Assembly: GCA_964615565.1 (NCBI GenBank)
Contig: CAZTPC010000003.1
Coordinates: forward strand, 1-64,000
Length of the DNA: 64,000 nt
Reading direction: 5' to 3'
Source of the DNA: CAZTPC01 sp964615565
GTDB taxonomy: Bacteria; Patescibacteriota; Saccharimonadia; Saccharimonadales; AWTP1-31
Shown here: one piece after another, positions 25,724-34,023 of the stretch
How the letters are laid out: every line of letters starts with the position of its first letter
Numbering within the stretch: the stretch's first letter is position 1
Notes under the pieces: model-generated
Database searches by the model: none
What the model saw: only the letters and a program-made list of their open reading frames with translations
What the model was told of the DNA's origin: nothing
Translations under genes and position numbers: made by a program

Positions 25724-26523
25724 AACAGCTGCCTTTTCCTGTAAGTGTCGTGACTAAAGCAAACAGCAACCCCTTTGGTTTGTAGCTTCTGTAGTGCAAC
25801 TACAGTTTGTTTGTAATGGCTGTAATCGTGTTGTACTTGCTTAGCCACAAAGCGAAGATTATGTGAGTGCTCTAGTAAATCTTGGCCCCAGCTTGCATCT
25901 CCCGCCAACAGCATCTTGCCAGGGATGTAGGCGCCTAGATGGCCTTTGGTGTGACCTGGCAGGCCTACTACAAATAGACTCTTGTCTCCAAAGAGGTCGA
26001 AACCGCGTAATCCATCGGTTCGCACTTTCATATCGGTATCTTTTATGACCATAAACTGCTGCTCAACGTTTTTAGGCAGTAATCCCTTTAATAGTAGATC
26101 TTTAGTTCGAGGTTTTTGAAAGGTATCGTATGTATCCTTACCTATAATTACCTTAGCTTTCGGAAAGAACTTGACCCCGCCAATATGGTCTGGATGCATG
26201 TGTGACAAGATCACATACCGTATATCGGCAAGCTTGATGCCATCTTTCCGAAGCTGTGAGGCAATTTCGTCGCTCCTCTGCACGAACGTCGGGTTGAACC
26301 TACAGTAGACCTTACCAATTATGCCCTGCCTGTAGATATCAGTTGAGTATCCGGTATCAAATAATACGTAACCAAACCTTGGGTGCAGAATCAAAAAGAC
26401 ACCGGATGGGAATGTTCTTCTTTCCTTGGGATGGTCTCGGTAGACATGAGACAGCTGGTTTACGCAGTGACCACATCGATAATACGTTACGGTCAGCGGG
26501 TTAGAGTTTGTTTGCTGCGACAT
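25720..26523 (-). CDS. Metallo-beta-lactamase-fold hydrolase (AHL-lactonase-like)
   Basis: The 267-residue MBL-fold enzyme has the dinuclear zinc motif SHMHPDHIGG (H108, H110, D112, H113), GLPGHTKGH, an LLAGDASW Asp and a late FSHD His. The layout matches lactonase-type MBL proteins (AiiA group) and also the MBL thioesterases used in some polyketide systems. In this operon it could release a product from ACP or open a lactone. The start overlaps the SDR gene by 23 nt. Confidence 0.8.
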   Translation of the reverse strand: MSQQTNSNPLTVTYYRCGHCVNQLSHVYRDHPKERRTFPSGVFLILHPRFGYVLFDTGYSTDIYRQGIIGKVYCRFNPTFVQRSDEIASQLRKDGIKLADIRYVILSHMHPDHIGGVKFFPKAKVIIGKDTYDTFQKPRTKDLLLKGLLPKNVEQQFMVIKDTDMKVRTDGLRGFDLFGDKSLFVVGLPGHTKGHLGAYIPGKMLLAGDASWGQDLLEHSHNLRFVAKQVQHDYSHYKQTVVALQKLQTKGVAVCFSHDTYRKRQLL

Positions 26524-27472
26524 ATTGGTGTATCCCCGTATCTAAACTCACTTTTGGTACATAACCTAAATCGCGCTTAGCCCTGGAAATGTCTAGTGTC
26601 TGAGAGTACCCAAGCGTGCAAACAGTGTAGCGTGTGATAGGTGGTTCTTTCGTAATCCTAAGAAGCCGGTAAATCAATTCGATGATAACAGCTACTCTAT
26701 ACACTACATGTACATTGCGATGGCGAAAACGAGGAGTTATACCAAGACCTTCGAACAGCTGCTTGACTATCGCTTTAAACGGGCGCGGTTCGCCATTGGT
26801 AATGTTGTAGGTCTTGCCCACTGCCCTTGGCGACTCTGCCGCAAGCCTGCAGGCCAACGCAACATTCTCGACACAAGTAAGATCTACTTTGTTGGTACCG
26901 TCACGAAAGAGCGGGATACCAAAAGATGCATTGGCAGCCAACAGGCGTGGCACAATACTGGTATCACCGACGCCAATGATACCTCTTGGGCGCAGGATAA
27001 CAACTTCAATGTCTCTGGCGCAGCCCATGACTACTTGCTCGGCAGCAATCTTGCTACGTATATAGTTATTAAGGTTATTCCTTCTATCAACTTCTGGCTC
27101 TTTGATCTTGAGTCTGTCCCCGGTTCTAGAGTAAACACTTGGTGACGACACAAAGACTAACCGTTTAACGCCAATCGCGCGACAGAAGTCGACGACATGT
27201 TGTGTTCCTTGGACATTATCGGCGTAGAAATCTTTCCAGGAGCCCCAGACAGTTGATCGTGCGGCTGCGTGCACAACAATATCAATCTTGTCAGATACTT
27301 TACCCAAATTGGCGAGATCTCCGGCAAACGTCAGTATACCGGCTTTACGAAACTTCGAGAGCTTCTGTTTATTCCGACCTGCAGCGATAACACGGTAACC
27401 TTTTTTCGAAAACTCTTGGACAATATATTCACCCAAGAACCCGGTTGCGCCTGTTACGAGGACAGTCTTCAT
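26501..27472 (-). CDS. OleD-like NAD(P)-dependent 3-beta-HSD/epimerase-family reductase
   Basis: The 323-residue extended SDR has the Rossmann motif VTGATGFLGEY (residues 6-16), VFVSSPSVY, and catalytic Y137-x3-K141 in NNYIRSKIAAE. The second half carries LRPRGIIGVGD, a KVDLTCVENVALA segment and KEPPITRYTV followed by SQTLDISRAKRDLGY. This arrangement is characteristic of the 3-beta-HSD/OleD group that reduces beta-keto acids or sterols. It is the only reductase in the operon, so it probably reduces the beta-keto product of the condensing enzymes. Its ATG overlaps the PPTase stop (ATGA). Confidence 0.85.
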   Translation of the reverse strand: MKTVLVTGATGFLGEYIVQEFSKKGYRVIAAGRNKQKLSKFRKAGILTFAGDLANLGKVSDKIDIVVHAAARSTVWGSWKDFYADNVQGTQHVVDFCRAIGVKRLVFVSSPSVYSRTGDRLKIKEPEVDRRNNLNNYIRSKIAAEQVVMGCARDIEVVILRPRGIIGVGDTSIVPRLLAANASFGIPLFRDGTNKVDLTCVENVALACRLAAESPRAVGKTYNITNGEPRPFKAIVKQLFEGLGITPRFRHRNVHVVYRVAVIIELIYRLLRITKEPPITRYTVCTLGYSQTLDISRAKRDLGYVPKVSLDTGIHQYVAANKL

Positions 27473-28050
27473 ACTTGCCCTACAGCAATCTTGGCGTTCT
27501 GGTCGCTACAGAATACAGCCAGAGTATAATCGTTATCCTGAATTACTACATTATTAGTCTCTTCCAGTAGATCAGAGGTAGAGTACCGAGAAAACCCAAG
27601 GCCGAGCCCTTCGCCGACTAACTTTGAGTAGGCCTCTTTAATCACCCAGGCTCGGAGTGGATCCGCTCCTAATCGCATCTCTTGTGTAGTTAGTATCCTA
27701 CTATGCAACTTTGCAGGGATCACTCTGGTTTGCTCAACATCCAGGCCTACATTTGAACTCGAGACTACACAGGCAATGTAATTGCCTGTATGTGCATATG
27801 AAAAGAAGTAACCATTTGTACGGTGATACGGTTTCCCTTTTGAAGTGACAAGAATATCGCTTGGGCTATACTTCTTATCTGTAAATGTCCAAAGCATCTG
27901 TGCCAATAGTGCATAGGCTAATTTTGTCTCCAGACGAACAGTACCATCGTAATGTCTTGGCACGGCAACTTTAGGCAGCTCTGCAAGTTCTGTAAGAGTA
28001 AGCACACATACATTTGTAAAAACACTTACTTCGGTAGTTGCAGGACTCAT
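27469..28050 (-). CDS. Sfp-type 4'-phosphopantetheinyl transferase
   Basis: The 193-residue enzyme has the Sfp signature pair: SNVGLDVEQ (Mg-binding Asp and Glu) and RAWVIKEAYSKLVGEGL (WxxKEA), plus SKGKPYH and FSYAHTGN in the CoA-binding part. It converts apo-ACP to holo-ACP and is presumably dedicated to the ACP three genes downstream in the same transcript. The first ATG with a nearby -10-like TACCAT is at 28050; an in-frame GTG at 28068 is an alternative. It heads the operon and is divergent from the GT4 gene. Confidence 0.88.
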   Translation of the reverse strand: MSPATTEVSVFTNVCVLTLTELAELPKVAVPRHYDGTVRLETKLAYALLAQMLWTFTDKKYSPSDILVTSKGKPYHRTNGYFFSYAHTGNYIACVVSSSNVGLDVEQTRVIPAKLHSRILTTQEMRLGADPLRAWVIKEAYSKLVGEGLGLGFSRYSTSDLLEETNNVVIQDNDYTLAVFCSDQNAKIAVGQV

Positions 28051-28100
28051 TAGGCCATATGGTAACACAGTTCTATTAGCGGCTCTTGTATAATACGGCC

Positions 28101-29333
28101 ATGCACATTGCCATGTTCACGGATTACTACCTGCCGACACTCGGGGGCGTCCAAACGTCTATCAAAGCACAAAAAGAAGCACTGGAACTCGCTGGTCATA
28201 CTGTTACCGTATTTTGCCCATTAACTAAACCAAGCACAGACCCAACTATCGTCAGACTTCCAACCTCTAGAAAGTTTAGTCCTGGTGGATACCCCTTTGT
28301 GTGGCCACCGCAAAAGGCAATTAAAACTGCTCGTGACGAGCTCATAAAACTGGGTGATATAGATATTGTCCACACCCATAGCGAGATGGGCGCAACAATC
28401 GCCGGCTTAGTTGCCGGTAAGGAGCTGGGAATACCTCTGGTTCAGACAATGCACGGCCGAATCGATGTATATACCAAACACCTACCAGCTCCGGTGCTGA
28501 TGTCGCATATCTTAGAGAAACTACACAGTAAACACATACAACACCTTTCGATCGTCAAAAATGATAGTTCACACTACACCAAAACAGCTTTGGCACGACG
28601 TATGTGGAAGATCATGGTTAATCAGGCAAATTTTACCAATCATGTTATCGTCCCTTCCAAACATTTTGCCGACAAGTTACTAAAACAAGGTGTTACAACG
28701 CCTTTGTCCGTGCTCTCTAATGGCTTAGAGGATTCTGTTTTGCAGCAGCTAGTGCGCAGTAAACCAAGGAAACTAGCCAAGAATCAGAAGCTAAAGATAC
28801 TTTGGTGCGGCCGCGTATCCCCAGAGAAGCGACCGATCGAGTTCTTGAAAGCCGTTCGGTTCCTAAAAAACGTAGAAGTTAGTATGTACGGCGACGGTGT
28901 GGACATGGCAAAGGTGAAGCGGTATATCGTACGCTACCACCTCGAGGATCGAGTAACCGTCTACGGTGGTGTGCCTCAAAAAGATATCTTGCGGGCAATG
29001 GCTAGTTGTCATCTATTCATTTCTACATCATACGACTTCGATAACCAACCCATGGTATTACTCGAGGCTATGGCTGCTGGCCTACCGGCAATGTTTTGTG
29101 ACCCTGACATGACCGAGGTAGTCCCAGCTAAAGGATCGACCTTAACAAATTCCCCAGATGCGCAAGGTATTGCCGAGTCTATCGAAAAGTTACAGGATTC
29201 GCCTGAGCAGATCAGCCATATGAGTAAGGCTATGCTTAGTAGCAAGAAACAGGCCGCCCAACAAAGCTATACCACGCAGCTACTTCGGATCTACGCTACA
29301 GCTATCAAGCAATCTGCTTCGCCTCAGAAATAA
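28101..29333 (+). CDS. Glycosyltransferase family 4, glycolipid-synthase-like
   Basis: The 410-residue GT-B enzyme has HIAMFTDYYLPTLGGVQTSI at the acceptor side, HTHSEMGATIAG, QTMHGRIDVYT, then ILWCGRVSPEKRPIEFLKA, VTVYGGVPQKD and the donor-binding EAMAAGLPAMF. It closely resembles monoglucosyl- or diglucosyl-diacylglycerol synthases and PimB-like mannosyltransferases, which work on membrane lipids. Divergence from the PPTase gene (50 nt between starts) links it to the acyl-condensing operon. A perfect TATAAT (28089-28094) lies 6 nt before the ATG. Confidence 0.82.
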   Translation: MHIAMFTDYYLPTLGGVQTSIKAQKEALELAGHTVTVFCPLTKPSTDPTIVRLPTSRKFSPGGYPFVWPPQKAIKTARDELIKLGDIDIVHTHSEMGATIAGLVAGKELGIPLVQTMHGRIDVYTKHLPAPVLMSHILEKLHSKHIQHLSIVKNDSSHYTKTALARRMWKIMVNQANFTNHVIVPSKHFADKLLKQGVTTPLSVLSNGLEDSVLQQLVRSKPRKLAKNQKLKILWCGRVSPEKRPIEFLKAVRFLKNVEVSMYGDGVDMAKVKRYIVRYHLEDRVTVYGGVPQKDILRAMASCHLFISTSYDFDNQPMVLLEAMAAGLPAMFCDPDMTEVVPAKGSTLTNSPDAQGIAESIEKLQDSPEQISHMSKAMLSSKKQAAQQSYTTQLLRIYATAIKQSASPQK

Positions 29334-30087
29334 TATAGTCTGCCAGGAACTTGTATTGTTTGAGAGGTAAGTGATGCCCGCCGGCAAGATTAATAACCTT
29401 CATCTTGTCAGCTCGTAGTGACGTTAGCTCACTACCTGAGTAGTATTTATCGTCTTTGGAATAAATGACGCTAACAGGCATAGGCAATGAATGCAGGTCG
29501 CTCAACGGCTGATAACCGATGATTGTGTTACGCAGGCTTCGCAGAAATGATGCTCTAGTATGGGTAAAGTACTCATCAGCAATGTCAGCCATATTTGGCT
29601 TGGAACCATGTAGAAATCGAGGTACTTTCTTGCCGATCCGAGTACCTAGGCCAGCATGAACTGCTCGCCCAAGTGGACTAACATATGCCTTATGGAAGAT
29701 CGACTGCGTGCCAAGTATCATTTTTTGGGCTTGTTTTTTATCGGTGAATGTAGGCATATTCACTAGCACAAGCCGAGAGACGAGTTCCGGGTGTGTCTTG
29801 GCAATCCTAGTTGCGATCATTGCGCCCATAGAATGCCCAACGAGAACTACAGGTCCTTCAAGATCGGCAAGCACATTGTGTACGATACTCTCGGCATGTT
29901 GGTCTACATCGTATAGCCCATCTTTGGGCTTTTGTGACAACCCGAAACCAAGTATGTCGGGAGTGATCACCTGTAGTGTCTTGGTAGGGAGCCGCTTAAC
30001 AACGAGATCCCAATACTTATGGGACGTTTCAAAACCATGAAGGAAGACCACTGGTGTACCAGTTCCTTTCTGAACCGTATGAAGCAT
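29305..30087 (-). CDS. Alpha/beta hydrolase, Ser type
   Basis: The 260-residue hydrolase has oxyanion VVFLHGFETSHKYW, nucleophile elbow VGHSMGAMIA, acid in YSKDDKYY and His in AGGHHLP, so the triad is complete. Substrates may be esters or thioesters. The start is set at 30087, 7 nt after a TACAAT box that directly follows a terminator; an ATG at 30096 is also possible. It overlaps the GT4 gene tail-to-tail by 29 nt. Confidence 0.82.
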   Translation of the reverse strand: MLHTVQKGTGTPVVFLHGFETSHKYWDLVVKRLPTKTLQVITPDILGFGLSQKPKDGLYDVDQHAESIVHNVLADLEGPVVLVGHSMGAMIATRIAKTHPELVSRLVLVNMPTFTDKKQAQKMILGTQSIFHKAYVSPLGRAVHAGLGTRIGKKVPRFLHGSKPNMADIADEYFTHTRASFLRSLRNTIIGYQPLSDLHSLPMPVSVIYSKDDKYYSGSELTSLRADKMKVINLAGGHHLPLKQYKFLADYIISEAKQIA

Positions 30088-30101
30088 ATAGTCCATTGTA
30101 A

Positions 30102-30127
30102 CAAAAAGAACCCCGATTAAGGGGTTC
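30102..30127 (-). terminator. Intrinsic terminator on the minus strand
   Basis: A perfect 7-bp stem GAACCCC / GGGGTTC is followed on the minus strand by TTTTTGTT. It ends the transcript of the KH-protein gene and sits just before the promoter of the hydrolase gene. Confidence 0.85.
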
Positions 30128-30245
30128 CGTCTGTCACATAAAGCTCCCAATGATTCTGAGTTACAGGTCACTGGCTCGCAAGAGCTTGTTTTCTATTTCA
30201 ATAAAAAACCTTTTTGTCTTTGTAAGACTAGGTAGAAGTTTACGC

Positions 30246-30737
30246 TTAGATGTCTAAGTCGTCAAGGTCTTCAAGTTCGCGGCGAGTTTTCTTAGCCATA
30301 TCACTTGGCTCGTCGCTGACGTCATCCAACTCAGGTTCGCCCGCTTCAATGACTTCGTCATTAGCAGCCGCAACGGTTGTGGTGTCGTCTTGCGCGGTGT
30401 CGTCTGCTGAATCATCGGATGAAGTATTGTCGCTTGAATCATTTGCTTGGGCTGACTCTGGCTTACGAGCAGGTCGCTCGTAGTCTTCTGGGCCGTTGTC
30501 TACGATCTTAAGGTTATAACGAGCATCGTTCTTGGTTCCTAGTGCACGAAGCAGTGTGCGAAGGCTCTGTGCGGTTGCACCGCGCTTACCAATGATGCGA
30601 CCGAGGTCTTCTGGGTCAACGGTGAGCTCTAGGAGCACGCCTTTCTCGTCGATTCGACGCTCGATAACAACTTGATCTGGATTCCCAACGAGGGATTTTA
30701 CGATATATTCAACAAAGTCTTGGTCAATATTACTGCT
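30246..30737 (-). CDS. KH-domain RNA-binding protein with acidic tail (KhpA-like)
   Basis: The 163-residue protein has an N-terminal single KH domain (residues about 1-78) with VEYIVKSLVGNPDQVVIE and the RNA-binding loop GRIIGKRGATAQSLR, matching KhpA/YlqC. Known KhpA is about 75-80 residues. Here an extra roughly 85-residue Asp/Glu/Ser/Ala-rich tail follows. KhpA binds RNA and influences division and translation. GGAG lies 7 nt before the ATG. It lies just downstream of rpsP, as in Firmicutes, but a terminator separates the two. Confidence 0.87.
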   Translation of the reverse strand, partial: SSNIDQDFVEYIVKSLVGNPDQVVIERRIDEKGVLLELTVDPEDLGRIIGKRGATAQSLRTLLRALGTKNDARYNLKIVDNGPEDYERPARKPESAQANDSSDNTSSDDSADDTAQDDTTTVAAANDEVIEAGEPELDDVSDEPSDMAKKTRRELEDLDDLDI

Positions 30738-30788
30738 CATGGCTGAACTCCTGTTTACTCTGACCTTTTCAGTATAGCAAACTGCCAA

Positions 30789-30817
30789 ACAAAAAGTCCG
30801 GGATTGTCCCGGACTTT
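30789..30817 (-). terminator. Intrinsic terminator after rpsP
   Basis: An 11-bp stem AAAGTCCGGGA / TCCCGGACTTT with a 3-nt loop is followed on the minus strand by TTTTTG. It lies between rpsP and the KH-protein gene. Confidence 0.9.
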
Positions 30818-30842
30818 GAAAGATTCTTGCGATTTAAAAAGC

Positions 30843-31307
30843 TTAGGCTTCTTCTTTTTTCTCTTCTTCTACAGCTTCTTCAGCTGGAGCTTCGGTTACT
30901 TCTTCAGTAGTTTCTACTGTAGCTTCAGCTGCAGGTGCTTCTTCAGCAACGTCTGCCGGAGCTTCTTCTGCGACTTCTTCAGCCTTTTCTTCAGCTGGCT
31001 GGTTCTTGCGAAGCTTTTCAGCATTACGGATTGTGCGAGCACGATCGGTAGAAAGCGCTACCCATTCTGGGAGCTTAACACCTTCTTTTTGTAGTAGACG
31101 GGCAACACGGTCTGATGGTTGTGCTCCGTTACTTAGGTAAAAGCTAGCTTTTTCGGTGTCCACAGATACAGCCTTGGTATGTGGGTCGTAGTGACCGAGG
31201 TTGGCAACTACTTTACCACTGGTTGGGGTTAGGCGTGAGTCTTGAACAACAACGCGGAACATTGCATGTCCCTTACGTCCGGTTCGTTGCATTCGAATAG
31301 CTAGCAT
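30843..31307 (-). CDS. rpsP: Small ribosomal subunit protein bS16 with acidic C-terminal extension
   Basis: The 154-residue protein has a bS16 core in residues 1-82 (AIRMQRTGRKGHAMFRVVV, LGHYDPHT, YLSNGAQPSDRVARLLQKEG). Typical bS16 is 75-90 residues. Residues 105-154 form a Glu/Ala-rich tail (EEKAEEVAEEAPAD and similar repeats). The extension is probably disordered and faces away from the 16S rRNA contact. The start region is weak in Shine-Dalgarno. No rimM is adjacent; trmD is 14 kb away. Confidence 0.93.
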   Translation of the reverse strand: MLAIRMQRTGRKGHAMFRVVVQDSRLTPTSGKVVANLGHYDPHTKAVSVDTEKASFYLSNGAQPSDRVARLLQKEGVKLPEWVALSTDRARTIRNAEKLRKNQPAEEKAEEVAEEAPADVAEEAPAAEATVETTEEVTEAPAEEAVEEEKKEEA

Positions 31308-31386
31308 AGGTTTACGATCTTCTCTTTCTTGTATCCATTTAGATTTCTAAAATGACTTTGCTCTATTTTACAGATAACGACCTCTA

Positions 31387-31416
31387 TTGTCAACTCTTGC
31401 CAATCCAGGCTACAAT
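31387..31416 (+). promoter_or_regulatory. Promoter of the ABC exporter gene
   Basis: TTGTCA (31387-31392), an 18-nt spacer and TACAAT (31411-31416) are followed after 7 nt by the ATG at 31424. This is a good sigma-70-like promoter that leaves no 5' leader. Confidence 0.65.
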
Positions 31417-31423
31417 ACCTGAA

Positions 31424-33214
31424 ATGAAGGGCGACAAAACTACAAAAAACCTAGCCCGTGATAAAGCAGTGACACGAGGAGCTATCAAGCTGTTCTTTAC
31501 AGCAATGCGCGCCAGGCGAGTAATATCGATTTGGAGCTATTTGGGGTACGTCGTAAATATTGTAAGTGGGGTTGTCGTTCCGTTTTACATTGCTTCGATA
31601 ATTGAGAAGATAGCGTACCGTCAGTTCGATAGCGCAATGTCATTAATAATCTGGCTCAGTGTGATCCTTGCCGCGAACCTTGTTATACGAACTATCTGGA
31701 ACACCGTTTTCGCCCTAAACGGAGTGGCGACATCGAACTATCTGTATAAAATTATGTTCGATAAGACTATTCACCAGGATTACGATTTTTTCTCTAGCCA
31801 GTACACTGGAGCCCTGTCATCTCACGTCCAGCGTATGTCAAATGCTGCAATTGACTTCCATAACTTATGGTATGAGACGCTCCCTGCGGTCGTCACGACC
31901 ATTTTAGGTAGCACTATCGTTCTGTGTATTAAATCCCCGTTTCTTGGGCTGATAACGGCGCTCTGTGTCATTGTAATCACCATAATAACAACCATTGCAG
32001 CTAGCTTACGCCTGGGGCTGCGGCGGAAGTTCTCGGTTAGTGTAGGAATATTAGCTGGGCAGTTATCTGATTCTCTTAGTCACGCTGTCACCGTTAAGTC
32101 TTTAGCCAAGGAAAATTCCGAGGCTAAAAGGCTGGAGGGGTACGTTAATGATTGGTCAAAGAACCAGTTACTAATGTGGCATAGCTACACAGCCGCTGAT
32201 AGCGTACGCACAGCTTTCCATAGCGTTATGTTCATAATTATCCTTGTCACATCGCTCTTGCTCTTTAGGGACGGCAAGATTGGCATCGCGACCATTACAC
32301 TCGTGCAGCTATATACTATTCGCCTCTTGGATGCCACGGTTCAGGTAGCATCAATGATCAAGCGATATGAGAACCAGATGAGTGACGCGTATCAGATGAT
32401 GCGGATACTCCAGAGACAGCCCGAGATTCAGGATCGGCCAGAAACAGTAAAACTGCCTAAAACCAACAAATATAATCTTGCGTTTAACGCTGTAAGTTTT
32501 GCATACGATACATCTTCCGAGAAGGTACTTAACGATTTCTCATTATCTATTCGCCCAGGTGAGCGCATTGGGGTGGTCGGCGCAAGTGGCGCCGGAAAGT
32601 CAACTCTAACCAAACTCATCCTTCGCTTTCACGATGTTACCGACGGGTCCATAACAATAAACGATATTGACATCCGTGATCTCTCTCAGAAAGATCTTCG
32701 GAGACTGGTTAGCTATGTACCACAAGAGCCATTGCTATTTCACCGTAGCATTCTAGAGAATATTTCGTACGCAAATGAGAACGCGCCCATTGAAGCAGTC
32801 AAGAAAGCCGCCGACATGGCAACCGTTTCGGCATTCACTAATAAACTACCCGAGGGATTAGACACTTTGGTTGGTGAGCGTGGTGTAAAGCTAAGCGGCG
32901 GGCAACGTCAACGGGTTGCTATTGCACGGGCAATTCTACATGATGCGCCAATATTAGTCTTGGATGAAGCTACCAGCGCCCTGGATAGCGAGACCGAGGT
33001 GCATATTCAAAAAGCCCTGTGGAGCCTCATGAAGGGCAAGACAGCCATTGTAATAGCCCACCGACTAAGCACAATCCAAAAGATGGACCGCATCATTGTA
33101 GTGGACGATGGTGTCCTGCTGGAGCAAGGCACCCATGATGAACTACTCACTCAAGACGGAATTTATGCAAGATTATGGAAGCACCAATCTGGCGGTTTCC
33201 TTGGTTCACTCTAA
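31424..33214 (+). CDS. ABC exporter, fused permease and ATPase
   Basis: The 596-residue half-transporter has six membrane helices (about residues 35-310) and an ATPase domain with Walker A GASGAGKSTL, Q-loop YVPQEPLLF, signature LSGGQRQRVAIARAI, Walker B LVLDEATSALD and H-loop IAHRLST. MsbA/LmrA-like exporters move lipids, drugs or peptides outward as dimers. The start at 31424 is fixed by the promoter; a longer frame to 31352 would run through it. Its stop abuts the next gene's stop at 33214/33215. Confidence 0.9.
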   Translation: MKGDKTTKNLARDKAVTRGAIKLFFTAMRARRVISIWSYLGYVVNIVSGVVVPFYIASIIEKIAYRQFDSAMSLIIWLSVILAANLVIRTIWNTVFALNGVATSNYLYKIMFDKTIHQDYDFFSSQYTGALSSHVQRMSNAAIDFHNLWYETLPAVVTTILGSTIVLCIKSPFLGLITALCVIVITIITTIAASLRLGLRRKFSVSVGILAGQLSDSLSHAVTVKSLAKENSEAKRLEGYVNDWSKNQLLMWHSYTAADSVRTAFHSVMFIIILVTSLLLFRDGKIGIATITLVQLYTIRLLDATVQVASMIKRYENQMSDAYQMMRILQRQPEIQDRPETVKLPKTNKYNLAFNAVSFAYDTSSEKVLNDFSLSIRPGERIGVVGASGAGKSTLTKLILRFHDVTDGSITINDIDIRDLSQKDLRRLVSYVPQEPLLFHRSILENISYANENAPIEAVKKAADMATVSAFTNKLPEGLDTLVGERGVKLSGGQRQRVAIARAILHDAPILVLDEATSALDSETEVHIQKALWSLMKGKTAIVIAHRLSTIQKMDRIIVVDDGVLLEQGTHDELLTQDGIYARLWKHQSGGFLGSL

Positions 33215-33994
33215 TTATTTACGTGGCTGGCTAAGTGCTTCGTCAAGAAGCAAACTTACTTCGTTATATTGATCTAGAACGCGCTCAGTAGCTGGACCGG
33301 CTGGCGTATAAGTTGTGAACTGTGTGTTATTCACAGAAAATGTTGGACCAAGATCATTAAGTCTTTCGCCATTGTCGCTGTACATAGTGAAGGTGTTCCC
33401 AAGATCAAAGTCGTTTCCACTAAAATCATACTTGAAGTATGGGCCGCCTGAAGTTTGAGGATCATCAATAGTGTCGGTATAGAAGGAAAGTTTCTTGAAT
33501 AAACCAGTAGAGCTACGTAGTAGTGAGAATTCCTTGGAAGTCATGCCGACTTTGTCTTCGAAAGTTAAACGAATTGTTTCATCACCTGTTTCTGGATCGA
33601 CAGAGTTATTGACAGCCATGGTGCGACCATCTTCTAGTGTGTAGTCACCGCCAATGGCATTAGCAGATGTGATCTTACCTGCAATGTCGCCCATAAGGAA
33701 TGGCATAGCACCACGAAGATCGCGCTCCATATGGTCTTGATCGTCGCCATATTCGTCGGAGTCGTCGCCATGCTCATCTACGTTTTTATCAAGTGTGTTT
33801 AGCGCTTGCTGTGTTGTGGCAAATTCTGTACCGCGCTCGCTCCAGTTGATGTACTTATCAAAGCCAAAAGCACCACCAACAACCACTGCAAAACCACCGA
33901 CAGCGAGAACACTGCGTACGGCGAATCTGCGCCATTCGTTAGGGGTGTGCTGTGCATCACCCAACTGTAGAGTAGGGTCTGAATTCATAGACAT
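33215..33994 (-). CDS. Hypothetical single-span membrane protein
   Basis: The 259-residue protein has one membrane helix (VRSVLAVGGFAVVVGGAFGF, about residues 27-46), an acidic His/Asp/Glu patch (DEHGDDSDEYGDDQD) and a C-terminal mostly beta region with no recognised family. It probably sits with its large domain outside. A TAAAAT box 6 nt before a second ATG at 33988 makes that start equally likely. Confidence 0.55.
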   Translation of the reverse strand: MSMNSDPTLQLGDAQHTPNEWRRFAVRSVLAVGGFAVVVGGAFGFDKYINWSERGTEFATTQQALNTLDKNVDEHGDDSDEYGDDQDHMERDLRGAMPFLMGDIAGKITSANAIGGDYTLEDGRTMAVNNSVDPETGDETIRLTFEDKVGMTSKEFSLLRSSTGLFKKLSFYTDTIDDPQTSGGPYFKYDFSGNDFDLGNTFTMYSDNGERLNDLGPTFSVNNTQFTTYTPAGPATERVLDQYNEVSLLLDEALSQPRK

Positions 33995-34023
33995 ATTTTA
34001 CTACTTTAGACTGTTTTTGTCAA

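Noticed and set aside
29305..30171. Longer N-terminus of the Ser-type hydrolase from 30171
   Set aside because: The added residues would be encoded through the terminator hairpin at 30102-30127 and precede the promoter; the start at 30087 or 30096 is more credible.
30254..30442. Alternative frames inside the acidic-tail genes (khpA-like and rpsP)
   Set aside because: Low-complexity acidic coding creates long open shadow frames rich in Ser, Arg or Phe; none has a ribosome site or family match.
30804..31094. Phe-rich plus-strand frame opposite rpsP
   Set aside because: It is the antisense of the Glu/Ala-rich tail codons (CTTCTTC repeats) and has no start signal.
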